Below, one piece after another: positions 21,053 to 33,826 of a DNA stretch of 64,000 nt; positions within the stretch are counted from its first letter, which is position 1, and each line of letters begins with the position of its first letter. The stretch covers positions 16,353,971-16,417,970 of the forward strand of contig NC_003070.9 of assembly GCF_000001735.4 (NCBI RefSeq). Reading direction: 5' to 3'. This DNA comes from Arabidopsis thaliana (Eukaryota > Streptophyta > Magnoliopsida > Brassicales > Brassicaceae). Under the pieces are notes generated by a model that worked only from the letters and a program-made list of their open reading frames with translations, had not been told where the DNA came from and did no database searches. A program made the position numbers and the translations under genes.

Positions 21053-23171
21053 ACTTCCCGCTTTGTGGCCTTGCGTGTCTGAGCTACTTTGTTTTCTCAA
21101 AACGATTTCTCCTCTCTGAGCATATGCTTAAGGTGCTCAAGGTCGGCGGCCTACTTATCCTTTCTTTTTAAGGTTGTGCGCGGCTACCTTTCCTGCCTTA
21201 ATCGTATGATCGATCACGTCCTCCTCGGCCTTCTCCTTTGTCAAACTCGCCTCAGTTGCCTTCGCTCTAGCCACGACTTAAACGCGCTTAGCAACGGCCA
21301 GCTTTTCCTTGGCCAACTTCTGGTATGTATCTAAGCAACTCCAAATCACAGAGTCGTAAGCTCGGACCATTTTGTTCATTGAGGAAAAAGCCTATTGAAA
21401 ACTAAAACAAAGGGATGTCATAACAGAAATTCACCCTAGTATAATTCAGTTCAGGAACAAGAAGAACATGTTTTACCTTCAGAAAACATGACGATGTTTC
21501 GTCGTATCGCACAACCTCTAGAAGATTCTCTGTAGGGGAAGAAGATGCCCCGTACAGAAGGCGATAAAATTCACCGAGGCGATCCTATCCTCGTAAATTG
21601 GCAGGCCTTCCTCCTAGCTCTTCTTCTTTTTATTTTTTTTCTTCGCCTCACGATCTTTGCTCCTTTGGCGCTTCCCGGAAGCCTTGGCCTGCGATCAACC
21701 GGCAAGGCCATCACCATCGACGCATCCGTTCCTTCGGGGGTGACGATCGGCAACACACCTGCTTCAAGGGCGATAGTTTTAGAAACTTGACGTTTCTCAT
21801 TCGCCTCGGTATGACTTGGTTCAGTGGCCAAGGAAGGAGGATTCACAACCTTGTTTCCCTCTACAGAAGTCGCCTCAGGTGCGACTTTTTGAATTTAATT
21901 GTCGCCTCGTGAGCAACTGTCTACGTCCCAACATCCGTCTCAAGAAGCCGCTTTGCCTCGGCCTCCTTTTTCTTCTTCTGGGATTTCAACCCCCAAAGCA
22001 TCAACTTTGTCTTCTGCATCTCGACAAAGAATCTGGATTGATGATCAGAGGATGCTGAGCTGGATGAACAGGAAACGCCATGTGATAACTTTATAGCCCT
22101 CTTAACCCTTTCTCGACAAAAATGCTTCTGCCAATTGCACTTCTGAGCAGATAATTCCTTTTGAGCTTGAATGAGGTCGGCAAGGCAGTATTCAAGGAAC
22201 TTGAAGGTACGATCTGTAGAAAATAAATAAAATAGGGTTAGTATTAAGAGTAGGAGGCTCGGTGACAAACCATCTACCAAGTATTCCCCATCTCGACATG
22301 ATTTTCCCGAGAAGGTCCTCATGAAGAGAAGAGTCGTCGGGGGCCACAAATAAGAAGTGGTCAATATATGGCTCATTCTTGGCAAGCGAGGCGTAGTACC
22401 TATCAATCGGACTCGGAGTTCAGTGAATCTCTAAGTAGTTCTTCAGGTGCCCGAGCATAACATTTGTCTTTGTTTCATAGCTCCGCACAATAATCCCCAT
22501 ACAATGCCTTAGGGCGCGCATAGGAAACTGAGAAAGGGCAATCTTGTATGAGGTCACGTACTCGAGGAACAACCTCAAGATCGGAAACAACATGAAGCAG
22601 AAGTAGAAGAACCCCTCGTACAATGTTAAAAATCCCTCGGGGGGATCGTTTGCTCTTTGGCTTAGGGTAGGAAGGCGAAGGGTGACTCCATCAGCGAAGG
22701 GTGACTCCATCAGTGAAGTCGAGACGAGCCCTCAAGTCCATTAGGTGGCTTGGGTTTCTTTTGAGCCTTTGCCATTTAAAGCGCTTGCGCAGCCTGCAGA
22801 AGCTTCTTCGTCTTATCCGGTTCGAAGTAAATATCTTTAAGCTTCACCTCGGAGAGAGCTAAAAGCTAGGGCGCTTCCTTCCAGTTAGAAGCCCAAGCTT
22901 CGACGACTACTAGAGGACGACTTTTCTTTCTGAAGAGGCTTCGGCTCGACATCCTCAAGCAATCTAATTACTGAGCCATGTATGCTAGGGTATCCTACCG
23001 AGCCACAAAACTGCTCAGTTCCTATGGGACATGTGACGAGGATTCTGCATCGCTATCTAACCTCGAGATGTTCGCCTCGGTGTCGTCGGATGGACTCCAA
23101 ACCATTTTTTGCTTGTGAATAGGAGGAAGATCATCGCGGTGTGCTAAGTTGATGGAGTTTGAAAGGCTCAT
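21053..23171 (-). pseudogene. Antisense ORF of the Tat-like element, N-terminal and middle parts
   Basis: From an ATG at 23171 (MSLSNSINLAHRDDLPPI), coding traces run on minus through SDAESSSHVP then a stop, then RANDPPEGFLTLYEGFFYFC and LSQFPMRALRHCMGIIVRSY (22700-22420), DRYYASLAKNEPYIDHFLFV, a Lys/Arg-rich stretch (VRRRKKIKRRRARRK), and AYDSVIW, LAKEKLAVAK near 21350-21300. The PPEGFLTLYEGF...LSQ...G-V/I-V-R-S block resembles the plant family annotated as putative gypsy-type transposon protein (Transposase_28). Stops and shifts break it. In Tat-lineage elements such a frame lies antisense between pol and the 3' LTR, exactly its place here. Confidence 0.65.
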
Positions 23172-23617
23172 AAAATGCCTCGGGAGATCACTAAAGAGAT
23201 GGAGATCAGAAAACTAATTTTTTCTAACCGGCAAAATCACAACCTATCAAAATCACGGGGGAATTGTGACGGAAAAGAAAATAAAGTAAGAGAAATCAAG
23301 ATCAGAGAGAAGAGAGCAAACCTAAGATTTTTCTTCAAAAACTTCAAAGTGAATTTTTGAAGGGGTAGCTCGTTATTTGATAGAGTTTCAAGCGCATCAA
23401 ATGCGCGTGAGCTCAGTGAAACGCGTCACATCCGCTGAAAATTCGAGAATACGCGAGACGCTTCCTCTTCTCAAGAAACAAACGTCACACGCAACATAAA
23501 TTTGACCGTCAGGGAAGATGAAGCGTTAGGAGACAACGATCAATCAGTTTCAAAGAAGAAGTTGTTGGCTCGGCTGAACCATCCATGAAGCTCGTCGCAT
23601 TAACTCTTAAACCAACG

Positions 23618-23632
23618 AGCTGGGGGCTAATT
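23618..23632 (+). other. Polypurine tract of the Tat-like element
   Basis: GAGCTGGGGGCTAAT directly before the TGTTGGGG start of the right LTR; the G-rich form is common in Ty3/gypsy elements and fixes the plus orientation. Confidence 0.7.
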
Positions 23633-25586
23633 GTTGGGGTCGAATTCCCCCACAGGCAAGACCGAGCCAGACAGTTGAAGACTAATAGTCTCCTCGGGGT
23701 AAAATATGTGTTTGCCCCGAGCCATGTCAAAACGCCTTGGGTCCTTTGTCTGTTCAACCGCCTCGGGGTAAGTTCACAAAATGGGTAGGTGCTAACTTCA
23801 CAACGTAACTGATACGGTTCAAATTATCCTAAGAACTACTCTCTCAAATAAGAGATCAGTTGCAGTATTTAAGGATCGAATTCACAAAATGCTTTTGTTC
23901 AAACAATGAGTTCAATGTCAAGATTAAGCTAGCAGGTGATGATTGAAATAATAAGTAAATAAAGTAAAAAGAGAGCAAGTTGATTGTGTTGTAAACGATT
24001 ATGAAAAGAGCTAGGATCAGGGTATTCTAAGGAAACTATTGGTTAGTAGATCTAATGAAAGATAGGTTGTTATCGAACCATTCTTAAACTCAAACTCTAA
24101 TAATGGAATAACCGGTGGTGTTCCGCGAAACTCCCTATATCTATAGCTAAGAATAACCCGAGAAGCCGAAAGATTATTAACCTAAATATGCATTCTTAAC
24201 GAGTTCGATTGTTCACCTTAGTAGATAGGCTGATTCTTATTACACACCTATAAACAAGGCTCATCAAATAATAGATCCAACTACAGATACCTATGGTGGG
24301 CATATCTATTGTCTGGATTCAAGATCTAGTTAATTTCTCTAGATCTAGCATTAAGCATAATTAAAGATGAAGAACTCTACAGATAACCTAGCAGAGGAGG
24401 CAATCTACTAAACCATATGAATCCCTAATGAGAAACCCTATTCCTGACAAGCAGATTACTCAGACATATTGATTGAAGCAAACAACATAATTGAGTATGA
24501 AAACATAAACACATCAATAAGGATGAGAGAAAGAAAGAATCTCTTCACTGTATTCAAAACTGAATGAATCTCTGAAAACAATGGATGAATAGCTTATGTC
24601 TCTCTATAACAGGGTTTTGCAAAAAAGATTGATAATCGAAACTAGGGTCTAAAAAAATGTATATAAACCCTATAAAACGTCCAGGGACTAATAATGCAAA
24701 TAAGGAAGTCTTCTGGGGCAAATTTTCTCTTCTGTAAACTTGAAAGCGTCATGGACTTTGTTGGGCCGAAACTGGTGTCGAACGACACTCCTCTTGATTC
24801 TTGAGTCCAAAATCATCATTAGCTTCCCTTTTCCTTAGCTTTTGCTGCAAAATGTATCCTCATTTCCATTGTTGTCCCACTGCATAGAATACCTGAAAAG
24901 ACACTAAAAATACTCGAGAATCAACATAAAGACTCAAAATCTTATACTTAAAACTTAGATAAAATCAGTGAAAATAGGGATATATCAGTAACCCAAGCCG
25001 ATTATGAGAACGCTACGGGGAAAGCCTACATCGCCTTGGGAGATAGTTTGCTACATGCAGTCGTCACCGCACCCGAGCCAAAACACGCCGGATACCCCGA
25101 AGCCACCTCTCGAACGATCACCGAACATAGAGGAAGTATCCTGAGGGAAAACATCAAGAACACCCAAGGCAAAGACTTGTAAAATATTGTCTCGCTCAAA
25201 GGATAATTTCCAGGGAAACCGGATCATTTACGAGAATCACAGAAATGATATGGAAGAATCTTCAAGGATTATATCAAATCAGAAAATCTTCCCGAAGTCC
25301 CTGAAGAATAAGGAATATTTCCTTAAGGCAGAAAGGTTCTGGAACCGACTTAAGGATATATTCAAATCTTCCGAGAATATTGCAGGAGAGGCGATTTATC
25401 AAGTCTATATGAAGCGACTCAAGGACTTCGCATAAAAGAGAGACACACAAATAACGCCCTCAACTTCAGACGACTCAAGAGCTCTGACTTTGAAGGCAAA
25501 ACACTTTTCTTTTCATAATCTAATCACTTGTACAATCAAACACATCTATTTATCAATAATATCAAGAACACTATCTGTTGTTTGCA
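23633..25586 (+). repeat. Right (3') LTR of the Tat-like element, split
   Basis: Parts 23633-23809 (TGTTGGGGTCGAATTCCCCC start) and 24993-25586 are separated by the solo LTR at 23810-24987. The parts add to about 770 bp and align with the left LTR throughout. Confidence 0.85.
23810..24987 (+). mobile_element. Solo LTR, Athila-like family
   Basis: Starts TGATACGGTTCAAATTATCC and ends GGGATATATCA. The target duplication GTAAC is perfect (23805-23809, 24988-24992). Homologous to 52762-53967 and, reversed, to 40020-42998. Assignment to Athila-like Ty3/gypsy is from general resemblance only. Strand is nominal. Confidence 0.9.
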
Positions 25587-26135
25587 ATCACTTTTCTTTA
25601 AAATCTCGCAAAGTATCATCCCACAGACGTACCCTAAATATAATTTCGATTGTGTAAGTTTTGACTTCCACAATCAGTGTTTTATTAATATAGAGAAACA
25701 CATGAGTTGAGCAACAAAATACACATGGTTTTCCATGGGAGAAGCCACCTAATGAAAAAGTAGGCAATGTTGAACATTTTGAGTCCTATATTATCTCGTG
25801 TGTGTGTGCCAATTTTGTTAACTAAAATGCATTGCTTCCTCTACATGTTATGCGTCAAATTCTCAATCTTGCCATCTAAGACCTCCTTCCATTGCATTCT
25901 CTGCAAAACATGTTTGCTAATTTCCAGATACTCTACTCCAACAATGTAGCTCGAGTTCCAAATTCGAAGAAGATAAAAGTTTATATTTCCATTTGAAAGT
26001 CAATATAAAAGGGATAACAAATCCGATCTAACTCTAGAACAATATCTATTCTTCTAATACAAAACACTTTAAAGAACATAAGCAGTTAAACTCACTAAAG
26101 CACAAGCAACCTTAAATTAGCTCTTTTAACATAGA
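25587..26135. other. Spacer between two gypsy elements
   Basis: AT-rich with no recognised feature. The two frames of 60 codons are not credible genes. Confidence 0.45.
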
Positions 26136-26140
26136 GTTTG

Positions 26141-27275
26141 TGAAACAACCAGACCCATTTTTTCTTAAACATAATTAAATATTCTCATAAATATCTAATT
26201 AAACTAACAAATAAAACAACAATTAAACAGCAAGTCAAAAATACAATTTTATGAATGAATAAATAAATAAATCGACCAACAAAACCAAGAATAACTAACA
26301 ATCCTAACCGGGTTCCAATAACCAAAACACAAAAATAAAACAAACGAGTTCATAGATCATCCTCTCTTCTTTGCCATGATTCCACGATCATACTTTATCT
26401 TTACCTTCATCAACAATACAATAAAATGCGTAAGTATTATCATAAATACTTAATGAGGCGATCCTCCCATCTACGAGCTGTACACACAAGCAAATAAAAG
26501 GGTATAAACACAAATACAACACAAACACACTAGTCATTGAACAATTCACCCAAAAACACATTCACCGCACATATATATTATCACACAAAATAAATCATAC
26601 AACCCAATCGCTCAGATAAGCTCATGGTCATGCACTTACCTTAACAAATTGATTCTAACAATAAATAAACTCAGGAGAGACTCTCCTTGCCTCTGAAACA
26701 GTCCAGAAACGTCCTACAACAAGTCACAACCAAAAGCAACCTTGAAGCAAACTGGACATGAAAAACAGAAACAAACAACCTCAAAGACGAAACTCTAAAA
26801 TACAGACCAACGGTTAACTATCAAATTCCTCCGGTGAAAAGCTAGCCGTAGACGTCATGAAGCTTCCCACAAAATCTCGTGCCGATCGGAAAACAGACGA
26901 GACCACGATCTTAGTTTCAATTTCTGCTGGTCCTAATTCGCGTATGAGAAAACGTGTCTTACAAATCTACGAATAACTCAACCAATTTAAATCCAAAAGC
27001 ACTTCTGAAAACTGGAGAATAACGATAAAAGACTTGGAAATAACTCTACCAAATTTCGTTACCTTTGACCACGATTTGATATGACGAAACTGATTTCTCC
27101 CAAACCCTAACGATTTTGCTCATTCTCCTTCTCTCTCTTTTTCTCCTTTATAAAACCCTAATTTCGAGTTTCCTTCTTTTATAGACACACTCTAGGGTTT
27201 CCAATTAACCTAACCAATTAAACCGGAGGATTTAAAAACAAACCCGAACCCATTTTCCGGTTCACGGGCGTTATA
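26141..27275 (-). repeat. 3' LTR of the 26-34 kb gypsy element
   Basis: Near copy of 32547-33713 and of the solo LTR at 6051-7203. It lacks about 20 bp near 27150 (ACGAAAAGTG-type block) present in the others, and its outermost CGTTACA has become CGTTATA. Confidence 0.95.
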
Positions 27276-27291
27276 ACTCTCCCCCACTAAC
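27276..27291 (-). other. Polypurine tract
   Basis: Minus GTTAGTGGGGGAGAGT directly before the 3' LTR. Confidence 0.85.
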
Positions 27292-28183
27292 ATAGATTCG
27301 TCCTCGAATCTAGCTTCACCCTTCCATTCAGAGGAACTCCGTGCAACCATCACTACGGTCCGCACTCCCTCCAACCAGACCCCCTCTAGGTCTCTCTATC
27401 CAGTCGATATACTCACGATTTACTAGTCATTGTTGCTCACAACTCACTCTCCATTCTCATACCGCAATATTCGAGCATAAATCGTCACTCTCAGGCCTCG
27501 ACCTATGGTATCTCGGGTATCACACGTATTATCTTCCCCACTCAAAGTCAAACCCTAAGTTGTGTCAGCTCACTCTCAGCCACAAAGTCATCGAGTTACG
27601 ACACTTGGAGAAAATAATACCTCAAAACTCGCTCTCAGGTCATCACCCTAAAGCGTGCTCTCGGATCGTCACCCGAAGACACCGTACCCCTCACACTCTA
27701 AAGACACCAAGTCCCTCGAGTTACCGGTACCTCAGGAGCATACCCCGCTCCTCACGAGTCGTTGGGACCCTCATGTCCCTCGAGGAAACAATACTAAACG
27801 CTTCCGAGCATATCTCCAGACTCTCTCATGGATTCGCGTAAGACACCTTTATGCCTCACCATCCATCATATCCTCTCGGGAATATCCTTATGACCAACTC
27901 CCGGCCATTTCGTAAACACACCTCTCTCTTAGGTTGTTTACTCAAACTTTCCAAAAATAGACAAGTCCTTTCTGGAAAACTTTCCATTTCTGGAAACCGC
28001 ACAACACATTCTTAAATAAGACAACTCTAGTCAAATCAAAGAAAAATACTCATCTTATTAATCATCAAATGTCATGATCGTTACAACTCCAAACAAAAAT
28101 ACAAATGAAAGAGAAATAAGAACAACAACTCAAAAGCTCAAAAACTCAACAACACTAAAACTGGAAACCAAGGATAGGCAAAC

Positions 28184-31100
28184 TCATGCAGTAACCTTCT
28201 TCTCGAACCACTTCTAGAACCTTGCCTTCATCCTCACCTCTGGCTCCCAAGTCTCCTCTGTCACACCATCGCAGTCCCACAGGACTTTGATCAAAGGAAT
28301 CTTCTTCCGCCGAAGTTCTTTAATCCTCCTCTCGAGAACCCTCCCTGGTCTCGCCTCCAAAGTCATGTTGGGCTGAAGATCCTCTGGAATCTTAGCCAAC
28401 ACCTCATCATCCTTGTGAAGACACTTCCTCAGCATCGACACATGAAAGACCTTGTGAAACGCACGCATAACATCTGTCAACTCTAACCTGTATGCCACTG
28501 GTACCACCCTCTCAACAATCCTGAACGGACCCATGTACCTCGGACTCAACTTAGTCTCTGAGATAGACCTGTTCGGACCACGTAACATGGCCATCTTGAG
28601 ATACACTCTTTCCCCAACCTCAAACTCAAGCTCTCTCCTCCTCTTGTCAGCATAACTCCGATGTCGATCCTGAACTTCCTTCATGTTCAGCTTAAGAACT
28701 CCGATCCTCTCCGTGGTCTCCTGAACATAATTTGCACCATATATGCTCCTCTCCCCCACTTGGGTCCAGCATAATTGTGTCCTGCATGGCCTCCCGTACA
28801 ACACCTCGAAAGGAGTCATCCCAATACTCGCCTGATAGTTGTTGTTATAAGCAAACTCTATCAGACTCAACTGATCCGCCCAATGACCTCCCCAATCCAA
28901 GACACACATCCGCAACATATCCTCAAGCGTCTGGATAGTCCTCTCAGATTGCCCATCTGTCTGTGGATGATAAGCCGTGCTCATCTGTACCTTAGTGCCC
29001 ATCTCTGCCTGAAAGGCTCTCCAAAACGCAGAAGTAAACTTGGAATCCCTGTCTGACACAATACTCACAGGTACTCCATGCAACTTCACGATCTCGCTCA
29101 CATATTTCTTAGTCAACACCGCCGCTCCATCGGTTTTTCTGATCGCCAGAAAATGTGCTGACTTAGTTAGACGGTCCACGATCACCCAAATAGCATCAAG
29201 TTCTGCTCTGGCTGAGTGAAGATATACTTCAGAGTCTTATGATCCGTGAACACCAGAACTTTTCTGCCATAAAGATAAGACCTCCAAATCTTTAAGGCAA
29301 AGATTACCGCAGCCATCTCCAAATCGTGAGTAGGATAGTTTCCCTCATGCTTCCTCAACTACCGCGATGCATATGCTATAACCTTCCCACGCTGCATTAG
29401 AACAAAACCCAAACCAACTCTCGAGGCATCAATATACACCATGTAAGGCTCTCCATGCTCTAGCAATGCTAACACTGGTGTACTCGTCAACATCTCCTTT
29501 AGGCTCACGAAACCCTCCTCGCACTCCGTTGACCACACAAAAGGAATATCCTTCCCTGTCAGCTTAGTCATCGACTGTACCATACTCGCAAACCCCTTAA
29601 CGAACCTCCTGTAATACCCTACCAACCCAAGAAAACTCCTGATCTCAGTGGCATTCGTCGGTCTAGGCCAGTCTCTGATAGCCTCAATCTTCTCTGGATC
29701 CACTGAGACTCCCTCTGCCAGAAAACTGCACTTGCTCAACTTAGCGAACAACTTCTGCTCCCGTAGCTTCTCCATCACTCTTCTAAGATGTACCTCATGC
29801 TCCTCAAGACTCTTAGAATACACCAGAATGTCATCAATAAAGATGATCACAAACTCATCCAAAAACTCCTAGAACACGCTGTTCATCAGCCTCAAGAACG
29901 TTGTAGGTGCATTAGTCAAACCGAAAGGTATCACCACGAACTCAAAATGTCCATATCTCGTCCTGAAAGCAGTCTTGCGAATATCTGCCTCCGCTATCGG
30001 GATCTGGTGATAACCCGACGTCAAATCGATTTTAGAGAAACAAGTAGCACCCCTCAACTGATCCAACAACTCATCGATCCTTGGCAAAGGGTACCTGTTC
30101 TTCATAGTGACCCGGTTCAACCCCCGGTAGTCAATACATAAGCAGAAACTTCAGTATTTCTTCTTCGCAAATAACACCGGCGCTCTCCAAGGTGAAGTAC
30201 TAAGACGAATGAATCCCTTACCCAATAAATCCTCTAGCTGCTTCTTCAGCTCTACCATCTCTGCTGGAGCCATCCTGTAGGGTGCTTAGACAACAGCGCT
30301 GTCCCTGGTTCCAACACAATCGTGAAAGGATCAGACCATGATGGTGGTAATCCCTGCAACGATTGAAACACATCCTCGAACTCCTGAACAACCCGAATGT
30401 TGCTCACTGCTACTTGCCCCACAGACTCCGGCATAGATATCGTCATTAGGTAAGCCTCGCAGCCCTTCTCGATCATTTTCTCTGCCTCCACTACTGAGAT
30501 GACGAGACTCCCTGAGGTAGGTCTCACTCCCTAATAAACCAACCTCCCTTCTGGCCGCTCAAAAGAAACTCTCCCATGGTAGCAGTCAAAAGAAACTCTT
30601 CCAGAATAACATGATACAACTCTACAGGGCTGATAATCAGATCTGCTGCATCGACTCCCCTGCAATTTGAATATCCACACCCTTAGCTCTCCCCAGAACC
30701 TCTAGAAACTGCCCTCCAGCAACCTTGACGGATCCAAACTGCTCACCAGGATCCCCACGGATGTTACCGCGCGAGGCACTCTTCGGGGTAATGAAGCAAT
30801 GCGATGCTCCAGAGTCAAACAACACATGGGCCTCTACACCGTCCACTAATAAGGTCCCTACACAAACCTCATGTGCTAATAACCCTAACATTCATCACAA
30901 AACAATGATATCTAAAACAACAGAAATAATTCACAAAGTCTGAGTGTCAGAAATCATACCAGTGATCGCTCTGTTGCTCGTACTGCCTATCTCACGCGTA
31001 GTGTAGCCCTGCGGTGCCGCTCCAATATGTGCTAACTGCTGTACATTTTGCTGCACTCCCTGCTGCACCTGCGCTCCTTGCTGCACCGCCGGTTGTACTA

Positions 31101-32136
31101 CTGCCACAACCATCAGCTGCAGCTTAGGACAATTCGGCTTGAGGTGTCGTCTCTCCCTACAGTGGTAGCATTCCCTCGTCTCAGCTCGCAGCTCGCTGCG
31201 TGCAATCCGCTACTTTGTGGTCAAGGCTCCCACAAGAAAAACATCCCGCACGACCCCCTGTCTAGCTTTAGAAGGATGATCCCACTTCCTCTTCTGCCCC
31301 TGCGCAGGGTTGCCGCCCTTGCTAGGTGCCACCTGCCGCTGAGTCTTCTTCGGTTGTACCGCTAGACTCACTGCCACCACTTGCTTCTAAAGGTCCTCCT
31401 CTACCTCAGCAGCTGTCTCCACCAGTGCCGCTTTTGTGGCGTACTGTGACACTCTACACCGCACCCTCCAGTCCGGTCGAAGTCCCCTCAAGAACCTCCT
31501 CATCTGGGCCTGGTCATCCTCCATGCCCCGACCCGCATACACCAAAAGTCGGTTAAACTCCCGGTCATACTCCCGAACCGACCGCTCACCCTGTGTCAGC
31601 TCAAGAAAACGCGCCTCCATACGGTCGAGCGCCTCTTGCGGACAGTACTTGGCATTAAACTCAGCCACGAAATCTGCCCAAAACATATCCGCCTGCCTCC
31701 TCTTGGCAGTCACACTCCGCCACCACAAATGTGCATCCCCCTCTAGAAAATGCACTGCCAGATCCACCAGATACTCCACCGAGCATTTGCTCGAACCGAA
31801 GTTCCGCTCAACCCGAGACCTCCAACTATCGGCCTCCTCAGGACTAGTACCACCAGAAAAATATCCGGTGCCAATCCTCTGCAACTGCTCCATCATCCTC
31901 AAATAAGATGGAACCTCCTCAGCAACTGCAGCCCTCTGCTGCACCTCCGCCACTCGTGGCGCAACTGGAGCCTGCACTGGTACCACACCTGGTAACCGCT
32001 TCAACAACTGTCTCAGTAGGCCCGCCAAACCAACCTCTAGAACCTGGGCTCCTCCGGCTGCGGCAGCCAACACTCCTGGGTCCTCAGCACCAACGACATG
32101 CACACCGATACCGACACCAGCTCCACTAGCCCCCAC
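28184..32136 (-). pseudogene. Gypsy gag-pol polyprotein with chromodomain-like tail, broken
   Basis: Gag 32136-31387 (SYLRMMEQLQRIGTGYFSGG, SWRSRVERNF, CPQEALDRMEARFLEL); decayed Cys region to 30931; protease LFDSGASHCFI near 30810; RT from [20 protein letters not shown] to [11 protein letters not shown] (catalytic D-D present) with TAG at 29869-29871 between; RT has lost about 11 residues between KCSF and [13 protein letters not shown] in RNase H near 29358. At about 29205 RNase H ([16 protein letters not shown]) jumps directly to the integrase core ([13 protein letters not shown]), deleting the end of RNase H and the zinc-binding integrase N-terminus. Integrase D-D-E residues (VDRL, SDRDSKF, QSERTIQ) remain; a chromodomain-like end ([19 protein letters not shown]) follows, with TAG at 28214. 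Confidence 0.9.
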
Positions 32137-32531
32137 TTTGGCTGCACCAGCTATATCGGCACCAAGACCGTCCCCAACCCCGGCTCCACAAACCTAGGCT
32201 GCGAACCCAGAGTCTGCTCAACTGTGGCACTGTGCCCATCACTCTCGCCGGTACCCTCGAGGACTCGTCCTCTATCGCGACCACGACCACGAACTCCAGC
32301 TACTCAAGAACAAAAGGCTAAGAATATAGAACAAACGAATATATCACAAACAACTTACCATGGAATCTCATTTAAGGCTCAGAGAAGATGATGCTAGGAC
32401 TCCAACAACACACAATTGACTAAACACTCCATAATCAATCCTCAGTATGCTAACATCCTAGCTCATCCAACATCAATCATTAGGAAAATAAATCATCAAT
32501 TAATTTTTCTACACATCTTATAACTGTGATC

Positions 32532-32543
32532 GCTCTGATACCA
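32532..32543 (-). other. Primer binding site, initiator tRNA-Met
   Basis: Minus TGGTATCAGAGC, three bases inside the 5' LTR. Confidence 0.9.
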
Positions 32544-32546
32544 AAT

Positions 32547-33713
32547 TGAAACAACCTGACCCATTTTTTTTTAAAACATAATTAAATATTCCCATAAATA
32601 TCTAATTAAACCAACCAATAAAACAACAATTAAACCGCAAGTCAAAAATATTATTTTATGAATAAATAAATAATTCGACCAACAAAACCAAAAATAACTA
32701 ACAATCCTAACCGGGTTCCAATAACCAAAACACAAAAATAAAACAAACGAGTTCCTAGATCATCCTCTCTTCTTTGTCATGATTCCACGATCACACTTTA
32801 TCTTTACCTGCATCAACAATACAATGAGATGCGTAAGTATTATCATAAATACTTAGTGAGGCGATCCTCCCATCTACGAGCTATACACACAAGCAAATAA
32901 AAGGGTATAAACACAAATACAACACAAACACACCAGTCATTGAACAATTCACCAAAAAACACATTCACCGTATCTACATATTATCACACAAAACAAATCA
33001 TACAACCCAATCGCTCAGATAAGCTCATGGTCATGCACTCACCTTAACAAATTGATTCTAACAATAAATAAACCCAGGAAAGACTCTCCTTGCGTCTGAA
33101 ACAGTCCAGAAACGTCCTACAACAAGTCACAACCAAAAGCAACCTTGAAGCAAACTTGACATGAAAAATAGAAACAAACAACCTTAAATACAAAACCCTA
33201 AAATACAAACCAACCGTTAACTATCAAATCCCTCCGGTGAAAAGCTAACCGTAGACGTCACGAAGCTTCCCATAAAATCTCGTGCCGATCGGAAAACAGA
33301 CGAGACCACGATCTCAGTGTCAATCTCCGGTGGTCCTAATTCGCGTCTGAAAAAACGTGTCTTACGAAAATGTGTCTTACGAAACTTCGAATAACTCAAC
33401 CAATTTAAATCAAAAACCAGTTCTAAAAACTGGAGAACAACGATAAAAGACTTGGGAATAACTCTACCAAATTTCGTTACCTTTGACCACGATTTGATAT
33501 GACGAAACTGATTTCTCCCAAACCCTAACGATTCTACTCCTTCTCCTTCTCTCTCTTTTTCTCTTTTATAAAACGAAAAGTGTCTAAATAAAGCCCTAAT
33601 TTCGAGTTTCCTTCTTTTATAGGCACACTCTAGGGTTTCCAATTAACCCAACCAATTAAACCGGATGATTTAAAAACAAACCCTAACCCATTTTCTGGTT
33701 CACGGGCGTTACA
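32547..33713 (-). repeat. 5' LTR of the 26-34 kb gypsy element
   Basis: TGAAACAACC...CGTTACA on plus; TGTAACGCCC...GTTTCA in element sense. Includes a duplicated GTGTCTTACGAAA near 33355-33380. Confidence 0.95.
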
Positions 33714-33744
33714 GTTCGGTACTTGTATCAATTATTTAGTATTG

Positions 33745-33826
33745 GTTTGGTGATACGATTCATCAGGCTTATGTGAGGCAGAGGACAGGACACGTCAGCA
33801 TATTGGAGTTAAAGAAATTGAGGACA
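33745..33826 (+). mobile_element. Stray 3' internal end of the following chromodomain gypsy family
   Basis: GCTTATGTGAGGCAGAGGAC and the purine-rich AAAGAAATTGAGGACA repeat 38731-38797, the 3' end of the internal region. It lies directly left of an LTR that also has its own internal region to the right. Confidence 0.75.

Larger units (their letters stand above)
10669..25586 (+). mobile_element. Ty3/gypsy LTR element (Tat-like) with three nested insertions
   Basis: Two related LTRs in direct orientation (10669-14578 and 23633-25586, each split by an insertion) enclose about 4 kb of own internal DNA. A polypurine tract (GAGCTGGGGGCTAAT, 23618-23632) precedes the right LTR, so the element reads plus. 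After the left LTR, TCGGCGTTTTC resembles a decayed tRNA-Asp-type primer site. No gag or pol is detectable. The only coding sequence is on minus, next to the 3' LTR. The flanking 5-mers ATGAG and ATCAC do not match well, so the outer borders are inferred from LTR alignment. Confidence 0.7.
26141..33713 (-). mobile_element. Ty3/gypsy retrotransposon, full length but dead
   Basis: LTRs 26141-27275 and 32547-33713 (1.14 and 1.17 kb), TG...CA ends, target duplication GTTTG (26136-26140) and GTTCG (33714-33718), one mismatch. Initiator-Met primer site at 32532-32543 and polypurine tract at 27276-27291 both point to minus. Order gag, protease, RT, RNase H, integrase, then a chromodomain-like tail suggests a chromovirus of the Tekay/Del type. 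LTRs differ by several percent by eye, so insertion is old. The 5' untranslated part (32137-32531) and 3' untranslated part (27292-28183) hold no genes. Confidence 0.95.

Noticed and set aside
27341..27915. Long plus-strand frames of 166 and 86 codons
   Set aside because: They lie in the 3' untranslated part of a minus-strand gypsy element, show no domain and are rich in Ser/Pro/His as expected from antisense CT-rich DNA.
31048..32391. Overlapping plus-strand frames up to 156 codons
   Set aside because: Shadows of the GC-rich minus-strand gag gene, which has clear homology.
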